Positions 34,370-43,433 of a stretch of 64,000 bases of DNA are shown piece after piece. This DNA comes from an uncultured Isoptericola sp. (GTDB lineage Bacteria > Actinomycetota > Actinomycetes > Actinomycetales > Cellulomonadaceae): the NCBI GenBank assembly GCA_947497265.1, contig CANMFP010000002.1:434001-498000 (forward strand), written 5' to 3'. The position numbers and the translations under genes are program-made. The notes beneath the pieces are model-generated. The model was not told the DNA's origin and ran no database searches. It saw only the letters and a list, made by a program, of their open reading frames with translations. Numbering within the stretch: the first letter of the stretch is position 1; every line of letters begins with the position of its first letter.

Positions 34370-37300
34370 TCAGTCCTCGCCGTACACCACGCGTTCCATG
34401 ACGGTCCTCGCCCGTCGCGACGTCCGCAGGTAGAGCTCCTCGAGCTCGACGCCGCTCCCGACGTCGCCCATGAGGTCGGCGAGCCCGGACAGCGCCCAGG
34501 AGTCGGCGGGCAGCACGTCACCGCGCGGCCCGCCGACCTTCCCGGACCAGAGCACGAGCGCGGACCGCAGGCGCGAGGCGAGCATCCAGGCCTCGCGCAG
34601 CCATTCGGCGTCGAGGTCGTCGAGGAGCCCGGCCGATTCCGCGGCGTCGAGCGCTGCGACGGTCTCCGTGACCCGCAGCGCCGGTACCTCGTGAGCGTGC
34701 TGGAGCTGCAGGAGCTGGACGGCCCACTCGACGTCGGAGACGCCGCCGCGACCGAGCTTGAGGTGCCGCGTCGGGTCGGTGCCGCGCGGCAGCCGCTCCG
34801 CCTCGACGCGTGCCTTGATGCGGCGGATCTCGCGCGACGCCGGTTCGGGCAGACCGCCCGCCGGGTAGCGATGCCGGGCGATCATCTCGGTGAAGCGCCG
34901 CGCGAGGTCGGCATCGCCGCTGAGCGTCCCCGTGAGGGGGCGGGCCCGGAGCAGGGCCTGCTGCTCCCAGACGTCGATCCAGCGTTCGTAGTACTCCGCG
35001 TAGGAGCCGAAGGTGCGGACCAGCGGCCCTTGGCGACCCTCGGGACGCAGGTCCGCGTCGACGGGCAGGTTCGGCTCGGGGCCGACGGCGGAGAGCATCT
35101 TCTGCAGCATCCGCGCCGTCCGCAGGGCGAAGTCCTGAGCCTGCTGGGTGTCCGCTCCGGGCACCGGTTCGTGCACGAACATGACGTCGGCGTCCGACCC
35201 GTACCCCATCTCGCGGCCACCGATGCGGCCCATGGCCACGACGAGGGTGCGGGTGGGGTTCGCCGCGGCGGCCGGGCCGAGCCCCATCTCCGCGCGCACC
35301 GCGTACTCGGCCACACGCATCCCACCCAGCAGCACCATGTCCGCGGCATCGGAGATCGCGGCCTGGGTGCGGACCGGGTCGAGGACGCCCAGCACCTCGC
35401 CGGCGCCGGTACGGGCGAGCTCACGCCGCCGCAGCGCCCGCAGCTTGCTGGCTGCGGTGCCGGGGTCGTCGGAGCGGGTGAGGACGGCGTCGGCCTCGGC
35501 GGCGAGCCGCTCGGGTCCGCGCGGCTCCAGCCGCGTGGTGTCGGCCAGCCACTGCACCGACTCGGGCGACCGGGCCAGCGCGTCGGCCAGGTAGCGCGAC
35601 GAGGCCAGCAGGTGCGCCAGGTGATACGCGGCGTTCCCGGAGTCGCGCAGCAGCCGCAGGTACCAGGGCGTCGCGCCGAGGGTCTCGGAGAGCTTGCGGA
35701 AGGCCAGCAGCCCGGCGTCGGGGTCGGCCCCCTCGGCGAACCAGCCGAGCATGACGGGCAAGAGCTGGCGCTGCAGCGACGCGCGCCGCGACGTCCCCTC
35801 GGTGAGCGCCACGACGTGCCGCATCGCACCGTCGGGGTCGCGGTAGCCGACGGCGGCGAACCGCGCCCTCGCTGCATCCGGCGCGAGCGACAGCTCGTCG
35901 TCGGACAGCTGGGCCCACGCCGGTAGCAGCGGCCGGTAGAAGACGGCCTCGTGCAGCGCCCGGACCTCCCGGCGGGTGTCGCGCCAACGGCGCATCAGGT
36001 CGTCCGCGCCCTGGCCCCGCATGCCCAGCGACCGGGCGAGCCGGCGCAGGTCCTCCTCGGATGTCGGCAGCAGGTGCGTCCGGCGGAGCCGGAAGAGCTG
36101 TACCCGGTGCTCCAGCGAACGCAGGAACCGGTAGCACTCGCCCATGCGTGCCGCGTGCTCGCGCCCGACGAACCCTGCGCTCGCGAGCGCGTCCAGGGCG
36201 GAGAAGGTGTTGGCGCCACGGATGCTCTCAGCCGTCCGGCCGTGGACGAGCTGGAGGAGCTGGACGGTGAACTCGACGTCGCGCAGCCCGCCCTTGCCGA
36301 GCTTGATCTGCCGGTCCGCCTCCGCGGCGGGCACGTTCTGCTCGACGCGACGGCGCATCGCCTGCGCGTCCTCGACGAAGTGGTCACGGTGCACCGCTGC
36401 CCACACGAAGGGGTCGACGGCGGCACGGTAGGCGGCGCCGAGCTCGGCGTCGCCCGCGACTGGCCGCGCCTTGAGCAGGGCCTGGAACTCCCACGTCTCG
36501 GCCCAGCGTTCGTAGTAGGCCAGGTGGCTCTCGAGCGAGCGCACCAGCGGGCCCTGCTTGCCCTCGGGCCGCAGCGCGGCATCGACCTCCCACAACGACG
36601 GCTCGGTCGACGTCCCGGCGCACACCTTCTGCAGGCGGGACGCGAGCTGCGTGCCCACCCGCATGGCGGCGGACTCGTCCATGGCCGGCGTGCCGTCGCT
36701 CGCCCGCACGGGCTCGCACACGTACACGACGTCGACGTCGGAGACGTAGTTGAGCTCGCGTCCTCCGGTCTTGCCCATGCCGATGACGGCGAGGCGCACG
36801 CCCGCCCCGTGGTCCGGCAGCTGCGAGCGGGCGACGGCGAGCGCCGCGTCCAGGGCGGCGACAGCGAGGTCTGACAGTGCCGCGGCCACGCCGGGCAGCA
36901 CGGTGAGCGGGTCGGTGGTCGTCAGGTCGGTCGCGGCGATCCGCAGCAGCCGTGCCCGGTAGGCACGCCGGAGGGCGTCGGTGGCGGTCCGGGCGTCGGC
37001 GTCCGGCCACGACGGCGGCTCTTCCGTGCCGGCCGCCGGGTCCGCGGCGGCCACGGGCACCTCGGCGGCGGGGTCGGCCCCTACCGCGCGCAGCATCCCG
37101 GCTCGGACGGCTGCGGGGTCCGCGCCGGTGCCCGGCTCCTCGTCGGCGAGCACGTCGAGGAGCTCTGGGCGGCGCGCGATCTCGTCCCCGAGTGCCGACG
37201 ACGCACCCAGCACCGCGAGGAGCCGCGTGCGGGCGGCTCCCTGCGGCGTGGCGGCGTCGGCGGTCAGGAGATGGTCCACGCGGTCACCGGCACCCGGCGC

Positions 37301-37516
37301 GCCCGCGAGCCGGACGAGCTGGAGCAGGGCGAGGTCGGGGTCCGCCGTCGTCCCCAGCGCCCGCAGGAGGGACTCGCCGTCGTCCTGTCCGAGCCGGCGC
37401 TGGAGGTCGTCGTCGGTCCACAGGGAGGCGGATCGGGTCAGGTCCGCGAATCCTGTCCGCAGGAGCCTGCGGGTCAGGGTCTCGCGTCTACCGGTGCCGG
37501 ACGTCGTCGAGCTCAC
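34370..37516 (-). CDS. glnE: Bifunctional glutamine synthetase adenylyltransferase/deadenylase
   Basis: Adds and removes AMP on GlnA in answer to nitrogen status. 1048 aa, with two nucleotidyltransferase domains: the first holds GMGKTGGRELNYVSDVDVVY, the second GRIGGREMGYGSDADVMFV, each with the DxD metal pair. Helical linkers lie between. GTG 37516 follows a -10 TAGGGT by 6 nt. It is followed by the convergent ABC operon and shares the strand with glnA2 upstream. Confidence 0.97.
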   Translation of the reverse strand: MSSTTSGTGRRETLTRRLLRTGFADLTRSASLWTDDDLQRRLGQDDGESLLRALGTTADPDLALLQLVRLAGAPGAGDRVDHLLTADAATPQGAARTRLLAVLGASSALGDEIARRPELLDVLADEEPGTGADPAAVRAGMLRAVGADPAAEVPVAAADPAAGTEEPPSWPDADARTATDALRRAYRARLLRIAATDLTTTDPLTVLPGVAAALSDLAVAALDAALAVARSQLPDHGAGVRLAVIGMGKTGGRELNYVSDVDVVYVCEPVRASDGTPAMDESAAMRVGTQLASRLQKVCAGTSTEPSLWEVDAALRPEGKQGPLVRSLESHLAYYERWAETWEFQALLKARPVAGDAELGAAYRAAVDPFVWAAVHRDHFVEDAQAMRRRVEQNVPAAEADRQIKLGKGGLRDVEFTVQLLQLVHGRTAESIRGANTFSALDALASAGFVGREHAARMGECYRFLRSLEHRVQLFRLRRTHLLPTSEEDLRRLARSLGMRGQGADDLMRRWRDTRREVRALHEAVFYRPLLPAWAQLSDDELSLAPDAARARFAAVGYRDPDGAMRHVVALTEGTSRRASLQRQLLPVMLGWFAEGADPDAGLLAFRKLSETLGATPWYLRLLRDSGNAAYHLAHLLASSRYLADALARSPESVQWLADTTRLEPRGPERLAAEADAVLTRSDDPGTAASKLRALRRRELARTGAGEVLGVLDPVRTQAAISDAADMVLLGGMRVAEYAVRAEMGLGPAAAANPTRTLVVAMGRIGGREMGYGSDADVMFVHEPVPGADTQQAQDFALRTARMLQKMLSAVGPEPNLPVDADLRPEGRQGPLVRTFGSYAEYYERWIDVWEQQALLRARPLTGTLSGDADLARRFTEMIARHRYPAGGLPEPASREIRRIKARVEAERLPRGTDPTRHLKLGRGGVSDVEWAVQLLQLQHAHEVPALRVTETVAALDAAESAGLLDDLDAEWLREAWMLASRLRSALVLWSGKVGGPRGDVLPADSWALSGLADLMGDVGSGVELEELYLRTSRRARTVMERVVYGED

Positions 37517-37522
37517 GTGTCG

Positions 37523-37528
37523 ACCCTA
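37523..37528 (-). promoter_or_regulatory. -10 TAGGGT for glnE
   Basis: Minus-strand TAGGGT, 6 nt from the glnE GTG at 37516, in the 35-bp gap after glnA2. Confidence 0.58.
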
Positions 37529-37551
37529 GCGGCACCGTTCCCGACCAGGGC

Positions 37552-38889
37552 TCAGAGGAACTGCAGCGACGTCTGCAGCTCGTACGGCGTCACCTGGGCG
37601 CGGTACGCGTCCCACTCGTTGCGCTTGTTCCGCAGCACGTAGTCGAACACGTGCTCGCCGAGAGTCTCGGCGACGAGCTCCGACGACTCCATGAGCTCTA
37701 TCGCCTCGTCGAGCGAGTCGGGCAGCGGCGCGATGCCGAGCGCCCGCCGCTCGGCTCCCGTGAGCTCCCACACGTCGTCCTCGGTCGCCTCGGGGAGGTC
37801 GTAGCCCTCCTCGATGCCCTTGAGACCGGCGGCCAGCAGCACCGCGAAGGCGAGATAAGGGTTGGCGGCGGAGTCGAGCGCGCGGTACTCGACCCGCGAC
37901 GAGTTCCCCTTGCCCGGCTTGTACATCGGCACCCGCACCAGCGCGGAACGGTTGTTGTGGCCCCAGCAGATGTAGCTCGGCGCCTCGGCACCGCCCCAGA
38001 GCCGCTTGTACGAGTTCACGTGCTGGTTGGTCACGGCGGTGATCTCACCGGCGTGCACGAGCAGGCCGGCGATGAACTGCCGGCCGGTCTTCGACAGCTC
38101 GAACTGCGCACCCGGCTCGTGGAAGGCGTTGTGGTCCTCCTCGAACAGCGACATGTGGGTGTGCATGCCCGAGCCGGGCTTGTCGGCCAGCGGCTTCGGC
38201 ATGAAGGACGCGAAGACGCCCTGCTCGAGCGCCACCTCCTTGACCACGGTGCGGAAGGTCATGAGGTTGTCCGCCGTGGTGAGCGCGTCGGCGTAGCGCA
38301 GGTCGATCTCGTTCTGGCCGGGGCCCGCCTCGTGGTGGGAGAACTCCACCGAGATGCCCATCGACTCGAGCATGGTGATCGCGGCGCGGCGGAAGTCGTG
38401 CGTGCTGCCGCGGGCCAGGTGGTCGAAGTAGCCGCCGTGGTCGACCGGCACCAACGGCTGGTCGGCCGCGGACATCTGGTTGAACAGGTAGAACTCGACC
38501 TCGGGGTGCGTGTAGAACGTGAACCCCTTGTCGCTCGCCTTGGCGAGCTGGCGCTTGAGGACGTTGCGCGAGTCCGCCAGGGACGGCTCGCCCTCGGGGG
38601 TCAGGATGTCGCAGAACATCCGGCCGGTCCCGTGCCGTTCCCCGCGCCAGGGCAGCACCTGGAACGTCGTCGGGTCGGGCTTGGCGATCATGTCCGCCTC
38701 GTAGACCCGTGTCAGCCCTTCGATCGAGCTGCCGTCGAACCCGATGCCTTCGATGAAGGCCTGCTCGAGCTCCGCCGGGGCGACCGCGACGGACTTGAGC
38801 ACCCCCAGCACGTCGGTGAACCAGAGACGGATGAAGCGGATGTCGCGCTCCTCGACCGTGCGGAGAACGAACTCCTGCTGCCTGTCCAT
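37552..38889 (-). CDS. glnA2: Glutamine synthetase paralogue, GlnA2 type
   Basis: 445 aa, a second type I glutamine synthetase that in actinobacteria stands next to glnE. Active-site segments are kept: FDGSSIEGLTRV, HPEVEFYLFNQ, HHEAGPGQNEIDLRY, GSGMHTHMSLF and NNRSALVRVP. At the adenylylation site it has DVWELTGAE, so the tyrosine is Trp and GlnE cannot modify it there. In relatives GlnA2 can act on gamma-glutamyl substrates such as polyamines. A weak -10 (CAGGAT) lies 6 nt before ATG 38889. Confidence 0.93.
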   Translation of the reverse strand: MDRQQEFVLRTVEERDIRFIRLWFTDVLGVLKSVAVAPAELEQAFIEGIGFDGSSIEGLTRVYEADMIAKPDPTTFQVLPWRGERHGTGRMFCDILTPEGEPSLADSRNVLKRQLAKASDKGFTFYTHPEVEFYLFNQMSAADQPLVPVDHGGYFDHLARGSTHDFRRAAITMLESMGISVEFSHHEAGPGQNEIDLRYADALTTADNLMTFRTVVKEVALEQGVFASFMPKPLADKPGSGMHTHMSLFEEDHNAFHEPGAQFELSKTGRQFIAGLLVHAGEITAVTNQHVNSYKRLWGGAEAPSYICWGHNNRSALVRVPMYKPGKGNSSRVEYRALDSAANPYLAFAVLLAAGLKGIEEGYDLPEATEDDVWELTGAERRALGIAPLPDSLDEAIELMESSELVAETLGEHVFDYVLRNKRNEWDAYRAQVTPYELQTSLQFL

Positions 38890-38982
38890 GACCCCATCCT
38901 GCCCGATACCTGTTAACCGTGGGTGACGTACCGCTCCGGCACCGCCGACCGGAGCGAGACAGGGTCCCGACCGGCTGTCGCC

Positions 38983-38988
38983 TACGCT
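38983..38988 (+). promoter_or_regulatory. -10 TACGCT for panB
   Basis: TACGCT is 7 nt before the panB ATG at 38996. Confidence 0.56.
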
Positions 38989-38995
38989 ATCGACC

Positions 38996-39898
38996 ATGGC
39001 AACCACGAGCCAGAACTCTCCTGCCCCGAGCGACCCCACGTCCGGTGTGAGGTCCGTCACCTCAAGCGGCGGAGCACCTGCCGGGATCGCCGCGGGCGCC
39101 CGGCGCGTGCGGGTCCACCACCTGCGGCAGGCCAAGGAGCGCGGCGAGAAGATCACCATGCTGACCGCCTACGACGCCCCCACCGCGGCCGTCATCGACG
39201 CGGCCGGCATCGACACGATCCTCGTCGGCGACTCCATCGGCAACACGATGCTGGGGCACGCGACCACCCTGCCGGTCACGCTGGACGACATGGTCCGGGC
39301 CGGTCGCGCCGTCGCGTCGGTGACGCAGCGCGCGTTCGTCGTCGTCGACCTGCCGTTCGGGACCTACGAGGCAGGACCGGAGCAGGCGCTCGCCTCCGCG
39401 GTACGGGTCATGAAGGAGACCGGTGCCTCCGCGGTCAAGCTCGAGGGCGGACGGCGCTCCGCCGCCCAGATCCAGGCCATCAGCGCTGCCGGCATCCCCG
39501 TCGTCGGGCACCTCGGCTACACGCCCCAGGCGGAGAACTCCCTCGGCGGGCCGCGAGTCCAGGGCCGCGGGGACGACGCCGCGGAGGAGCTGAGCCAGGA
39601 CGCCCTCGCCGTGCAGGAGGCCGGTGCGGTCGCCGTCGTGCTGGAGATGCTGCCGGTGGAGGTCGCCGCGCGCATCACCGAGTTCCTGCAGATCCCGACG
39701 ATCGGGATCGGCGCCGGGCCGGACGTCGACGGTCAGGTGCTCGTGTGGACCGACATGGCGGGGATGACGGACTGGTCGCCGCGCTTCGCCCGGCGCTACG
39801 CCGAGCTGGGCCGCGTGCTCGGCCAGGCGGTGGCCGACTTCGCGGCAGAGGTGCGCACCGGTGCGTTCCCCGCCGCGGAGCACTCGTTCCAGCAGTAG
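38996..39898 (+). CDS. panB: 3-methyl-2-oxobutanoate hydroxymethyltransferase
   Basis: Transfers a one-carbon unit to ketoisovalerate, first step of pantothenate synthesis. 300 aa, with a Ser/Gly-rich extension of about 35 residues before the TIM barrel. Family blocks: MLTAYDAPTAAVIDAAGID, LVGDSIGNTMLGH, FVVVDLPFGTYEAG, VKLEGG, GHLGYTPQ and PTIGIGAGPDVDGQVLVWTD, with metal-binding Asp and catalytic Glu in the expected places. panC and panD are not adjacent. Confidence 0.97.
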   Translation: MATTSQNSPAPSDPTSGVRSVTSSGGAPAGIAAGARRVRVHHLRQAKERGEKITMLTAYDAPTAAVIDAAGIDTILVGDSIGNTMLGHATTLPVTLDDMVRAGRAVASVTQRAFVVVDLPFGTYEAGPEQALASAVRVMKETGASAVKLEGGRRSAAQIQAISAAGIPVVGHLGYTPQAENSLGGPRVQGRGDDAAEELSQDALAVQEAGAVAVVLEMLPVEVAARITEFLQIPTIGIGAGPDVDGQVLVWTDMAGMTDWSPRFARRYAELGRVLGQAVADFAAEVRTGAFPAAEHSFQQ

Positions 39899-39922
39899 CG
39901 GGCGGTCGACCTCGGGCCGGCG

Positions 39923-40126
39923 TCAGGACGGGTCTCGCCAGTCGGCGTCCTCGTCCTCCCATGCCTCGTTGCGCCGCGAGGCGGTGTCCAGCGCCTGCTG
40001 GGCCGCCTCGCGCGTAGGGTAGGGCCCCATGAGGTGCTTCCACGACGACTTCTGCGCCGCCTCCTCCACCTCACCGGTCTCGGTGTTGTACCAGTACTGC
40101 GCCTGACGTGGACTGTTCTCGCTCAT
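39923..40126 (-). CDS. Small SPOR-like protein
   Basis: A 67 aa protein whose centre ([15 protein letters not shown], then [16 protein letters not shown]) matches the short SPOR-like proteins common in actinobacteria. It has no signal or helix in the membrane. Function unknown. ATG 40126 has CAGGAT 6 nt upstream on its strand. It is divergent from ppgK with 28 bp between. Confidence 0.82.
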   Translation of the reverse strand: MSENSPRQAQYWYNTETGEVEEAAQKSSWKHLMGPYPTREAAQQALDTASRRNEAWEDEDADWRDPS

Positions 40127-40154
40127 GGCACGATCCTGCACCAAGATGGTCCCC

Positions 40155-40919
40155 ATGGCTGAGCAACGAGAGCACCAGGTGGCCTTCGGCATCGACATCG
40201 GCGGCTCCGGGATCAAGGGCGCACCCGTGGACCTGACCACCGGAGAGTTCACCGCGGACCGGCAACGGGTCCGCACTCCCGACAGGTCGACACCCGAGGC
40301 CGTGGGCGAGATCCTCGCGGAGCTCGTCGGGGGCTTCGACCTGGCCGACGACGCCCCGATCGGGGTGGCCTTCCCTGCGCCGCTGGACCACGGCGTCGTC
40401 CGCTTCATCGCGAACCTGCACAAGTCCTGGAAGGGTGTCGACCTGCCGGCCCTCGTCCGTGAGGCGACCGGGCACGACGCCGTCGCCGTCAACGACGCCG
40501 ACGCAGCCGGCGTCGGCGAGCAGCGGTACGGCGCCGCGAAGGGACGCGACGGCGTGGTCCTCCTCGCGACGCTCGGCACGGGCATCGGCTCGGCGCTGCT
40601 GGTGGACGGTGCGCTCGTACCGAACACCGAGCTCGGACACCTGGAGATCGACGGGCACGACGCCGAGTCCCGCGCCGCGGAATCGGCCCGCGACCGCGAG
40701 GACCTGTCCTGGGAGAAGTGGGCCAAGCGGCTGCAGCGCTACTTCGAGACGGTAGAGATGCTCCTCTCACCCGACCTCATCGTCGTGGGCGGGGGCATCA
40801 GCAAGCAGCACGAGAAGTTCCTGCCCCTGCTCGACCTGCGGGCCGAGATCATCCCGGCGACCCTGCGCAACCGTGCGGGGATCGTCGGTGCCGCCTCGCT
40901 GGCAGCACGCCCCCACTGA
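40155..40919 (+). CDS. ppgK: Polyphosphate glucokinase
   Basis: A ROK-family kinase that phosphorylates glucose with polyphosphate or ATP. 254 aa. Segments: [17 protein letters not shown] (phosphate binding), [26 protein letters not shown] with the catalytic Asp, [16 protein letters not shown] and NTELGHLEI. The [14 protein letters not shown] segment is characteristic of PpgK. ATG 40155 fits all relatives. Confidence 0.94.
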   Translation: MAEQREHQVAFGIDIGGSGIKGAPVDLTTGEFTADRQRVRTPDRSTPEAVGEILAELVGGFDLADDAPIGVAFPAPLDHGVVRFIANLHKSWKGVDLPALVREATGHDAVAVNDADAAGVGEQRYGAAKGRDGVVLLATLGTGIGSALLVDGALVPNTELGHLEIDGHDAESRAAESARDREDLSWEKWAKRLQRYFETVEMLLSPDLIVVGGGISKQHEKFLPLLDLRAEIIPATLRNRAGIVGAASLAARPH

Positions 40920-40929
40920 GCCCGGGACG

Positions 40930-40968
40930 CACCGGTGCCGGTCACCCGAGGAGTGACCGGCACCGGTG
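40930..40968. terminator. 16-bp perfect hairpin after ppgK
   Basis: CACCGGTGCCGGTCAC (40930-40945) pairs perfectly with 40953-40968 across a 7-nt loop, between convergent ppgK and the STAS gene. Confidence 0.87.
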
Positions 40969-40975
40969 GATCGGC

Positions 40976-41299
40976 TCAGCGTACGACGAGCGAGTCGAGC
41001 TCGAGCGTGCGCAGCGCGTCGCGGATGGTGGCCGGCGGATCGTGCAACGTGACCTGAAGCCCCTCGTCCTGCCCGATGCGGCAGAGCTGGACGAGGAAGG
41101 CGATACCCGCAGAGTCGATGAACGTCACCCTGGAGGCGTCCACGACCACGGGCAGGTCACGCTGGAAGGCCCCGGAGAGTGCTGCCGAGGCTTCGTTGCG
41201 CAGGGCGATGTCAACTTCGCCCCACATCGTCACCACACACACCGACGAGCGCTCGGTCAGAGCGATCCCGCCGGTCTGAACCTCACTGGTGAGGGTCAC
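40976..41299 (-). CDS. STAS-domain anti-sigma factor antagonist
   Basis: A 107 aa SpoIIAA-like protein. The phosphorylated serine is in VTFIDSAGIAFLV (Ser63), as in RsbV/SpoIIAA, and the N-terminal GEVDIALRNEA fits. Such proteins free a sigma factor when dephosphorylated. No kinase or sigma gene is nearby, so the partner is elsewhere. GTG 41299 has GAAGGTG upstream. Confidence 0.88.
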   Translation of the reverse strand: MTLTSEVQTGGIALTERSSVCVVTMWGEVDIALRNEASAALSGAFQRDLPVVVDASRVTFIDSAGIAFLVQLCRIGQDEGLQVTLHDPPATIRDALRTLELDSLVVR

Positions 41300-41442
41300 T
41301 TGTCACACCTTCGTCCCTGGAGTCCACGCCCCCTGCGTGCCACGGCGTGGCAACCGGCGATCAGGACACGCGACCACGTTGTCGCGATGGCGCAAACGTA
41401 CACCAGCCGACGCCCGAAGTGAACCCCGTCACAGGAGACTTC
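41300..41442. other. Region before crcB pair
   Basis: 143 bp with no gene. I looked for a fluoride riboswitch and saw no convincing core. AGGAGA at 41433-41438 is the ribosome site for the next gene. Confidence 0.45.
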
Positions 41443-41922
41443 TTGACCAAACGCTCACGTTCAGCCAATGTTCTTCACATGTTTCACCCGGGCGCCCAGC
41501 GCGCAGCAACGATCACCACCGTCGTGGTCGGCGGCACGTTCGGTGCCGCGTGCCGCGAGGGAGTCACCTGGGCGGTCCCGGACCTCGACCAGCTGCCCGT
41601 CGCGACCCCGGCCGTCAACGTCGTGGGCGCCTTTCTCCTCGGCTACCTCTATGTCGCTGTGACCCACCGGCTGCCCGGCGACCCTCGCGGCGCACGGCTC
41701 AGGCTGCTCCTCGGCACAGGCTTCTGCGGCGGCTTCACCACGTACAGCTCGCTGGCCACCGACACGGTGGTGCTGCTCGACGGCTCGCACACCGACCTGG
41801 CGACGATCTACGTACTGACGACCTTGCTCCTCGGTGCTGTCGCGACCTTCGCGGGGATCGTGGTGGCGTCCCGGGCGCATGCCCGGATCCAGCCCGGTCA
41901 GGAGGAGACGCAGCAGCGATGA
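41443..41922 (+). CDS. crcB: Fluoride exporter CrcB/Fluc, subunit 1
   Basis: A small four-helix protein that forms a fluoride channel as a dimer of antiparallel subunits. 159 aa from TTG 41443, which has AGGAGA 4 nt upstream; ATG 41479 is the other choice (147 aa). Hallmarks: GGTFGAACREG, NVVGAFLLGYL with the pore Asn, and GTGFCGGFTTYSSLATDT with the Phe/Thr fluoride track. Its stop overlaps the second crcB (ATGA). Confidence 0.92.
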   Translation: MTKRSRSANVLHMFHPGAQRAATITTVVVGGTFGAACREGVTWAVPDLDQLPVATPAVNVVGAFLLGYLYVAVTHRLPGDPRGARLRLLLGTGFCGGFTTYSSLATDTVVLLDGSHTDLATIYVLTTLLLGAVATFAGIVVASRAHARIQPGQEETQQR

Positions 41923-42296
41923 CCCTCGGCATCTTCCTCCTCCTCGCAGTCGCAGGCGGCCTGGGCGCAGGTACCCGATTCGTCGTCGACGGCCTCATCA
42001 GCTCGAAGCTGACGAGTGCGCTCCCGTGGTCCACCGTCATCATCAACACGTCCGGGTCCCTGGTTCTCGGGGCCATCACCGGGCTGGTCGCCAGCAGCAT
42101 CGCGGCCACCGACCTCGGTCCGGTCGTCGGCGCAGGATTCCTGGGCGGGTACACCACGTTCAGCACCGCCAGCCACGAGACCGTGCTGCTGATACAGGAC
42201 AGGCGCTACGGCATCGCGTTCGCCTACTCCGTCGGAACCCTGGTGGCATGCGTGGCCCTCGCCTATGCCGGCTACCGGTGGGGCGCCTCCATGTGA
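41919..42296 (+). CDS. crcB: Fluoride exporter CrcB/Fluc, subunit 2
   Basis: 125 aa, four helices. Hallmarks: GGLGAGTRFVVDG, NTSGSLVLGAITG with the pore Asn, and GAGFLGGYTTFSTASHE. Paired crcB genes encode subunits of opposite orientation that make a heterodimer, which fits the overlap with the first gene. Confidence 0.93.
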   Translation: MTLGIFLLLAVAGGLGAGTRFVVDGLISSKLTSALPWSTVIINTSGSLVLGAITGLVASSIAATDLGPVVGAGFLGGYTTFSTASHETVLLIQDRRYGIAFAYSVGTLVACVALAYAGYRWGASM

Positions 42297-42354
42297 GCCG
42301 CCGTGCGCACGCCGGACGGCGGAGGGCCACGGTGCGCCACCGACGGGCGACCGC

Positions 42355-42360
42355 TAGCGT
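42355..42360 (+). promoter_or_regulatory. -10 TAGCGT for FUSC gene
   Basis: TAGCGT is 8 nt before ATG 42369. Confidence 0.5.
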
Positions 42361-42368
42361 CACCAGAC

Positions 42369-43391
42369 ATGACGGCTGAAGCGCACGAGCCGCCCGCCCG
42401 GCACGCACCGTCGACCGGTGTGGTCGTCGTTCTGGCGCTGCTGCTGCTGGCGCCCATGATCGGGTTGAGCGTCTCCGCCTGGCACACGAACGGCTCGCTC
42501 TGGTACCTCGGCATGCTCCCCGTCGTCATCGGGCTGTTCGCCGGGACGCGGGTGGGGTTCGCGGCGGCCTTCGTCACCCCCGCGCTCATCGGGACGTCTC
42601 TCCTTCTGCACGACCTGCCGATCGTCGGCGCGCTGTACATGGCGGCGATCGGCGTCGCGACAGGACTCACCGCACTGCGCGGCTGGCACATGATGCTCTC
42701 GTTCGCCGGCCCGCTCGCCGCCCTCGCCCTGATCGGCGACCTCGACGTCCGGGTCCCCTCCGGCACGGTGGCCGCAGAATCGTCGCTGACCTCCGGCCTC
42801 GTCACCGTCGGCGTCGTCCTCCTGGGAGGCCTCTGGACCGCGGCACTCGGTCAGATCCTCGTCCGAGCGTTCCCCGTGCAGCCGCCGAAGACATTTCCCC
42901 TGCACACGGCCGGCTACTTCGCCGCAGCGCTCGGACTTCTCGTCGGGACCGCGACCCACGTCGCCATGACCGGGCTCGGTGCGGACTCGTGGTGGTTGAT
43001 CCTGACCTTCTTCGTCGTCGTCCAGCCGTACTACGTCGACACCGCCAGCCGCGTGGCGGCACGGGTGGCCGGGACCCTCGCCGGTGCGTTGGTCGCGGTC
43101 GCGATCGTCGCGGCGTTCAAGGACCTGCCGGCGGTGATCACCGCGCTGGCTCTCGTGCTGACGGTCGCAGCCGCGTGGGCGAACATGAAGCTCCCGTACT
43201 GGGCGTTCGTCACCGTCCTCACACCGGCAGTCGTGCTGCAGACCGCCGGCGGCTCGGACGCCATCGTCGACAGCATCGTCGACCGGGCCCTCTACACCCT
43301 CGTCGGAGCCGTCATCGCGATCGTCGTCATCGCCGTGGGCCACACGGTCATCACGAGGAGGCCGGTGCACGAGAGCGACCGGACACCCTGA
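42369..43391 (+). CDS. FUSC-family membrane protein
   Basis: 340 aa with two blocks of about five helices each. The second block holds the FUSC-type segment WWLILTFFVVVQPYYVDTAS followed by RVAGTLAGALVAV, as in aromatic-acid exporter-like proteins. It lacks the long cytoplasmic domain of AaeB. Substrate unknown. It follows crcB by 72 bp with its own -10. Confidence 0.82.
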   Translation: MTAEAHEPPARHAPSTGVVVVLALLLLAPMIGLSVSAWHTNGSLWYLGMLPVVIGLFAGTRVGFAAAFVTPALIGTSLLLHDLPIVGALYMAAIGVATGLTALRGWHMMLSFAGPLAALALIGDLDVRVPSGTVAAESSLTSGLVTVGVVLLGGLWTAALGQILVRAFPVQPPKTFPLHTAGYFAAALGLLVGTATHVAMTGLGADSWWLILTFFVVVQPYYVDTASRVAARVAGTLAGALVAVAIVAAFKDLPAVITALALVLTVAAAWANMKLPYWAFVTVLTPAVVLQTAGGSDAIVDSIVDRALYTLVGAVIAIVVIAVGHTVITRRPVHESDRTP

Positions 43392-43420
43392 CAAGACGGG
43401 CCGACCGGCCGCATCAGCGG

Positions 43421-43426
43421 TAGCGT
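43421..43426 (+). promoter_or_regulatory. -10 TAGCGT for antiporter gene
   Basis: TAGCGT is 7 nt before ATG 43434. Confidence 0.55.
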
Positions 43427-43433
43427 CCCGGCC

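Noticed and set aside
41300-41442. Fluoride riboswitch before crcB
   Set aside because: No recognisable conserved core or pseudoknot pairing could be found by eye; a covariance search would decide.
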